This document shows, in pieces, positions 58,124 to 64,000 of a stretch of DNA of 64,000 nt. Positions within the stretch are counted from its first letter, which is position 1, and each line of letters starts with the position of its first letter. Source of the stretch: Nageia nagi (lineage: Eukaryota > Pinophyta); assembly GCA_050084985.1 (NCBI GenBank), contig JBITNC010000001.1:148924001-148988000 (forward strand). Direction: 5' to 3'. A program made the translations under genes and the position numbers. The notes beneath the pieces were generated by a model that had not been told where the DNA came from, ran no database searches, and was given only the letters and a program-made list of their open reading frames with translations.

Positions 58124-59158
58124 AAACATTTAAAATATTAAGTATTAAAGTTAAATGAAAACTTATATATATGAGCTTAATTCATTCCTCTACGTGTGGT
58201 CATCCCCAACTAGAACCCAATAGGGATGGATATGGAAGTTGGACTTGTGGGAAGCTAACAAGGATGGATATAGAGGCTGGACTTGAGGAGTGCATATTAG
58301 GAAATCCTTGCAAATGTCAATCTTTGTTTCTATTATTTAATGAATGTTGTTGAAAGATCTACTTGTCAACAATTAGAAAATTTGAGAATGAAGGCTTTTG
58401 CCCGACCAATCCAATCCTCCCTATCCATATATACATTAACCTCAATCTATAAAATAATTATTCCTCGTTCGTTGGGTGAGAGCATTTGATTCTTCCCAAT
58501 CAATCCGTTATACTTATCTCATTCTAATTTAGTTGCATGTTCCCCATAAAGGAACCATATAACGAATGCAAGGAATGAATCTCAACAAATTTCAAACTTG
58601 TAGGATGAAATTTGTGGAATTTCATAACATAGACTGTCATCATGGTTTTTCTTATCTACAAATGCTTGTTGATTTAATTTCTTTAGAAATTTTGCCACGA
58701 GAATTATACCACTATCATGTTGAGTTCTGCTTATGTGAAATATTGGTCTATATCGCTCCTGAGATTGTAATGTCCTCAAATTTGTCTTATTCACTTTGAT
58801 CAATAGCGTAGGGATTTATGTCATTTATTTTATGTATTTAATTATATTTGTACTCCCTTGTTTTGTACCCTACACAATTCACCCCAAAATCTTGGGATAT
58901 TGGGGACCCATTGCAACTCACGTCTATGCAACACCACGTTTTATCTTGTGTCTTCTTGTCTCCACCTACTTGGGATCCACATTTCATCCTATCACCTAAG
59001 TGTGTTTAATCGCTCGATCTTAGTCATGTTAGAATGAAAGACAAAATCCTTCAAAAAATGGCTAAGTTTGGAAATTCAAGTTGAGTCTAGGTGAACTAGG
59101 GAAACCCATGTCGAGTTGAAAACGAGTCAAGTGAGTCTGGGCCACTCCTAGGGCCAAC
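58124..59158. other. intronic sequence, no gene recognised
   Basis: AT-rich with a local partial duplication of GGGATGGATATxGAxGxTGGACTTG at about 58223-58285. No coding motif and no element boundary. Confidence 0.4.
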
Positions 59159-60303
59159 ACATGCCTCAAAAAGATAAAATCTTGTATTTCTAGGATGTGT
59201 GCTCGGACCAAGGAGTCGTCCAAGTCGAAATCTGAATATGGAAAGGCAAATTGAGCCACTTCTAGGCCCAGGGCATGCCTCAAAAAGACAAAGTTTTGTC
59301 CTTTTTGGACATACGTTTGGCTCTAGGAGGCACGTGGATCGGAAAAAAAGATGAAGAAGGCAAGTTGGAGGCACTTCAAGTTTGGTGCATGCCCCAAAAA
59401 GACAAAATCTTGTCTTTTGGGAGCATGCACTCAAGCTGGAAGGCCGCACAGGTTGAGTTCGAAGATGAGAAAGTGGATTCCAAGTACCCAAGAGGCAAGC
59501 GCATGCCTCAAAAAGACAAAATCTTGCCTTTTGGGGGCATGCACTCATGACAAAAAGGCATCTAGTCCGATCTCATGAGGAAATTTGGCTAAAGCATGGA
59601 CTCCTCAAACCATCATCCAGCTTTAGGCATGGTCCAGGGAGTTAGGAGCACCGTTTCAAAAGACAAAATCTTGTCTTTTTGTAGCATGCTCCTAGCCCAG
59701 GGAGTTAGGAGCACCATTTCAAAAGACAAAATCTTGTCTTTCTGTAGCATGCTCCTAGCCCAGGGAGACATCAGTTCTAGGAAAATGTGAAAATTTGGCT
59801 AAGTCCCACTTGCTAAGGCCCTGAAATAGGACAAAATGGGCAAGAGCAAGCTAACACATGCCTCAAAAAGAAAAAATCTTGTCTTTTTACAACATGCGCT
59901 TAAGCTAGCATGATTGGAGGGTTAGGAGCACTGTTTCAAAAGACAAAATCTTGTCTTTCTGAAGCATGCTCCTAAGGTAGGGAGACACCCAGTTTGATCC
60001 AATGGTGAAAATTGGCTAAGGCATGAAACTTTGAATCTAGTATTTGACTCAAGCATGATTGGAAGGTTGGGTGCACCATTTCAAAAGACAAAATCTTGTC
60101 TTTTTAAAATGTGCGCCAGGTCTGGTAGATGCGCCCAATGATGAAATTTGACAAGTTTGGGCCCTTAAAAGACAAACTCAGGTGATGCAAGGTCAAAGCA
60201 GACGAGTTGGAGAGCCAATATGACAAGTGTGCAAAGGACATGAAGCTTCTAGTTCGGTGCACGCTTTAAAAAGACAAAATCTTGTCTTTTCTAGGCATGC
60301 GCC
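59159..60303. repeat. array of ten near-identical hairpins
   Basis: Ten inverted repeats share the core AAAGACAAAATCTTGTCTTT (arms AAAGACAA/TTGTCTTT, loop AATC), usually extended outward to GCATGC or AGGAGCA/TGCTCCT. Positions: 59159-59200, 59273-59315, 59387-59428, 59501-59542, 59644-59693, 59707-59756, 59856-59898, 59924-59973, 60071-60117 and 60257-60303. Copies 5 and 6 lie in a 63-bp tandem duplication. Units 1-4 are about 114 bp apart and the rest 63-186 bp. Between hairpins GAAAATTTGGCTAAG-like words recur. No ORF spans the array. Confidence 0.9.
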
Positions 60304-63300
60304 AGCCCCAAGAGCACACTCGCACCCCCGCATCTAATTTCTGACAAGGACCTTAGAGATGGTGTGCGGTTTGGAGATGGTAGCCAAGTTCTTGGATGAG
60401 GACTTCGAAGATAGCGTTGCAGCCATGGGGCCACCATCATTTTATCTATTTTTAGTTTATTTTATTTTTCACAAAAATCTTTATTTTTCGTAAAAGATTT
60501 TTATTATTATTTTATTCCCAAACATGTGACGGATGAGGATTTGCTCCCACAAGTTTGGAAGGGATCTTGTAATACCATGTGGCATTTTCTTATTGGACCA
60601 TATTTATTTTCCTTGGAACAGGTAATTAGGGTTAGGGCAACACTCTTGGTTGCTCGAAAAACTATTTATACTCCTTGGATGCTCATTTGTAAAGGGGGTA
60701 TTTACACTTTAACAATTTGAAGGAACTTTTGCTTGCAACACAAAAATTCTCTAAATTTGTTAAATGTGGTGTATGTGAATGCAATTAGTTTTATATGCTT
60801 TCATGTTGTAATGCCAAATTCGAATGAATGAATGAATGACAATGTTGTCTAGTTTGTTCTATCACTGCTTTGTGTTAATTTACATCACTTGGTGCATCTT
60901 GTAAATTTCATTTGGAGTGGACAAAAGAATGCTTGGAAATCTTATGAAGTGGTTAATTAGCATCTCGTTGTTGATATTTTATCATTTGCAATCTTAGGCT
61001 TGGCATACTTCAAAATGTCTTGTTGATGTCACTCACAGTAGGAACTTCACCTGGATCATTGATTGTTACCTCCATCTCATCCTATACCATCCTTGCCAGA
61101 ACTTCACGCTCTTTCCACTAGACCATTCGTGTTGTTGGCTAGTGGAATGGATTGAGGGTGCGTGGAACCTACGTCGAGACCCATCAAGTTGACTTTCGAA
61201 GACTTTATCCCAAGCCCTTGAGTATGCGTGCCTATAGTTGCATCCTACTACTCACAGTCTTTCCACCAATTTTTCATTTTTATTTACACTTTTCTGTGAC
61301 TTGCCCACCCTATTTTCTTTTTAGCATTTCCGAGACAATCTTATCTATACATTGAGACAGAGTCCTTTGAATCCACACATGATATTCATGTTGGTGGCAG
61401 CTTCAAACATCTCAGCCAATCCCTAAGTTATCTTCGCCAAGACGTGGAGCTAACCTTTGGGGTAATCAGTCCTCATAGCAAGAAGGAGTAACATTCTTTC
61501 ACCTGAGGTGTTGGAGTTTTTCTCACTACTCTAGGTTAGGAAAGAAAAACCACCCAACAACTTAGGGGAGTGTTCCATAAGGGACCTTGAGATATAATAT
61601 TAAAAACGCTATTTTATTTATTTATGGGTCTCTACACCCAATGTGGGGGTGAATGGGCCACTTAAAGATGCTTTTCCTCTCCCTTGTAGTTGGCTGCCTT
61701 TGGGAGACATTTATTGCAAGTTTGGACATCTATAAATGCAAGTCATTTGCTCATTTGAAGGATCATCATTGTGCATTCGATCTTGGATCATTCGGAGTTT
61801 AGGGATGCTTCCCTTCTATACCTTCTAAGGACTAGGGTTGCTCCCTAGCCTAGAAGTGGCTTAGCTACTTTCATATTCACTTGGAGAGCTTGCGCCAACC
61901 CTAAGGAGCTATCTAGAGACTTGCACCATACATCTTTGCTACTTGGAAGCTTGTGCTAGACATTGGGAGCCATATTGAGTCTAGCGCCAAGCTTGAGAGC
62001 CTTCTTGGGTCTTATGCCAGCCTTTAGGAGTTTTGGTTGAGCATATTGGAGTCTTGGCATTGCCCTAGAACTTGTTACAGCCCTATACTTATTTTTTGTT
62101 GGCTATACATGATATTGGCTCTCATACTACGTCTCAAATGTCAATGAATGTTCTCTATTTGCTGCTGTGATAATATCATTGATTATGCATGGAAATATGT
62201 GTAGATTATAGTGTTTTGGATGCATGTTAATGTTGTGTAACAGATCTGCAATTTGTGCCCTAGTTTGAGCATATTCGCATATTGTATGAGCTTTATATCA
62301 GATTTGACTACTGCTGTTATATTTCAGTTTTGAGCACATGTTTGGATGGTTAATGAGCATATACTTTGATGCCCTAATTTGTGAATGAATGCAGAATTAA
62401 CTAATAAATTGGATGAACACTAGAAAGGTACATTATAGAGATTGTATTTTGGTGTGAGTTGAAATTGTTTTTAGTGATTGAATGTGGGCACTCTGATTTT
62501 AATTTGGGTGTTTTAGAATAAGAGTCCTAGAATGTTATCGTTTTGGCTTTGTTGTCCCAAAACACTAACATTTTGGATTTGTCATCCTAGTATGTTGGCA
62601 TTCTAGGCTTCAAATTCTAGATCGTTGACATTATAGATGGATGCTTTTTATCTTTTAAGAACTTTCCATTTATTCTATGATCTTAAAAAATGTTGTGGAG
62701 ATGTGATCATAGGCAAAAGTGTGTATATAACTTGTGATTCAAAAATGTTGCTCCACACAAACCATCTCAACTATGTTCCATAAATCCTTCAATATTATTG
62801 ATATTTTTACTTTGATTTATAAATTTATTATTGACTATCTTGTATTTGGGCAAATATGACTTTCATTGATCAGTTTTTTAATTTCATTTATGAGTTTGCT
62901 AGATTGGTTGGTGGTATGCCCTTTAGTCTAATGGTAACTATAATATGATGTTTCCCAATGCTAAGCTGGTTTTGTTGTATTGTTGTTATATTGAGCTCTT
63001 TCAGGAAGTAACATGATCAATTGTTTTTGCAATAGATCATTTAAGATTATTCATAGTGGTGGTTTGTAAAAAAGTTTATTCTTTCTTTGAGTTTAAGGCC
63101 TTGTTACTTGAATTAGTTGATCTTTACCTTCAGTTGCAATCATTGTGTTATTACCATTGTTCTTTATAGGATAGGGCTTTTCAGCATTGTAACATATCAG
63201 GCCTTGGATAGGATTGCAAGAAACCAAATGAGATTAACTTCAAGTAATGCCAAAATTGCATGCAAGACACAAATAAATAGACCAAACATGTTGCATTCCA

Positions 63301-64000
63301 ATTCACCTTCTAAGGGTGGCTGTTGAGCTACACCATGACTCCTAATCTACCACATTCCTACACTTCGTAGGATTACAATGAAGACCAAAGGACAAATCCA
63401 AAAATTCTTATTTTTTCCAATGTTGGGCGAGTTTTTTTGTTGGACTTGCAAAGTTTTTAAAAACTTTGTCCAAAAAAGTTTGCGATTTAAAAAAAAAAAA
63501 AAAAAAAAAGCTTAGTAAGTAAAAAAACTCATCAATCTGACCCTGAGCGACTTGGATAAGTTGACTTACGCTCAAACTTGACTAGTTTTTAAAAACTTGT
63601 TGAGTTTCGTATCATTGATCTAGAGAGATGTTTACTATTCTTTCCCTTGGCCAATGGACACATTTGGAGCGATCGAAGAATAAGGTTCATATGTTATCAT
63701 CATTGTTTGCAAAATTCATACTCATTTAGAAATTATTTAATAAAGGGGTTAGTATTACTCGAAGGAGCATCAACAAGCTAATTAGTAATAAATTGGCTTT
63801 TGACAAATTTTTTATTTATAAAAACTAATCAAATTCTTATGAAAGCCACATTTAATAGCTCCACCTTTTAATAGTGCTATGTTTTTGTTCTTCTGTCCTA
63901 GTGCTATCACCATTGTTAGTACTTTTATCAAAATAAGAATTAGCACAAAGATAAGAATTAAAATGCTTTTTGGAGTGGAAGGATTTTGATTTAGAGTTGA
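60304..64000. other. intronic or retroelement-derived sequence, no gene recognised
   Basis: 60528-60555 (TGACGGATGAGGATTTGCTC) matches 35238-35264 of the nested 7.1 kb element. 61610-62060 looks LTR-like, with loosely repeated GAGxCTTGxGCCA units at about 61880-62035. 62510-62640 has repeated ATTTTGG/CCTAGxATGTT words. No coding motif and no DNA-PKcs exon found. Confidence 0.4.
63489..63509 (+). repeat. poly(A) run
   Basis: Twenty-one consecutive A residues. It could be a retroposed tail, but no source sequence or target duplication is visible around it. Confidence 0.8.

Noticed and set aside
59159-60303. CRISPR-like array
   Set aside because: The repeats are regularly similar, but they are palindromic, unevenly spaced (63-186 bp), the spacers share related words, there are no cas genes and the context is a plant intron.
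59159-60303. Series of bacterial-type terminators
   Set aside because: The hairpins have flanking T runs, but the surrounding DNA is eukaryotic with spliced exons and retroelements.
51078-64000. Kinase or FATC exons of DNA-PKcs
   Set aside because: Searched by eye in all + frames for the FAT continuation and the kinase glycine-rich, DRH/HxN and DFG-type blocks; nothing found, so they are taken to lie outside the window.

Overview
The window looks like plant nuclear DNA from a large, repeat-rich genome, most likely a gymnosperm. The evidence is giant GT-AG introns packed with nested Ty1/copia, Ty3/gypsy and hAT elements, initiator-Met-tRNA primer sites next to LTRs, and methylation-like decay of element ORFs. 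Species and lineage are inferred; a fern or another non-flowering plant is possible. Apart from mobile DNA I can support only one host gene.

That gene is on the + strand and spans nearly the whole window. It is a homologue of DNA-PKcs (PRKDC), the giant PI3K-related kinase of non-homologous end joining. Eleven exons can be placed: 4080-4271, 18625-18693, 18852-18994, 37765-37828, 37987-38203, 42998-43210, 44447-48513, 48639-49183, 49371-50009, 50140-50650 and 50837-51077. All ten internal introns are GT-AG. Splice phases close into exactly 2,300 codons if one base in exon 8 is discounted. The exons cover part of the N-terminal HEAT region, the circular cradle with regions equivalent to the PQR and ABCDE autophosphorylation clusters, and the start of the FAT region. 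The N terminus lies left of the window and the kinase domain right of it.

Layout: 1-4079 is an upstream intron with a decayed Ty3/gypsy (two gag and two protease segments) ending before exon 1. Intron 1 (14.4 kb) holds a minus-strand Ty1/copia element (4651-16726). It is split by a full-length chromovirus (7700-14308), a hAT-type MITE (14400-15095) and a probable solo LTR (4923-6222). Intron 3 (18.8 kb) holds a hAT transposon (19341-23015, perfect 8-bp TSD) and a non-autonomous minus-strand gypsy-type element (24891-36980) with an unrecognised ORF in place of pol. A 7.1 kb unclassified element (29334-36468) is nested in that element's LTR. It has a tandem array of TATA-bearing, inverted-motif units and a long decayed ORF. 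Intron 5 holds a short-LTR copia (38783-42705) with its own nested hAT derivative. Introns 7-10 are small (125-187 bp) and repeat-free. The last intron exceeds 12.9 kb and carries a hAT derivative with a second MITE inside it (56527-58115) and an array of ten near-identical hairpins (59159-60303).

The most notable points are a DNA-PKcs gene in a plant (the family is generally regarded as absent from flowering plants), conservation of its SQ/TQ autophosphorylation clusters, and the two structured repeat arrays. All homology statements come from reading translations by eye against family knowledge; nothing was computed.
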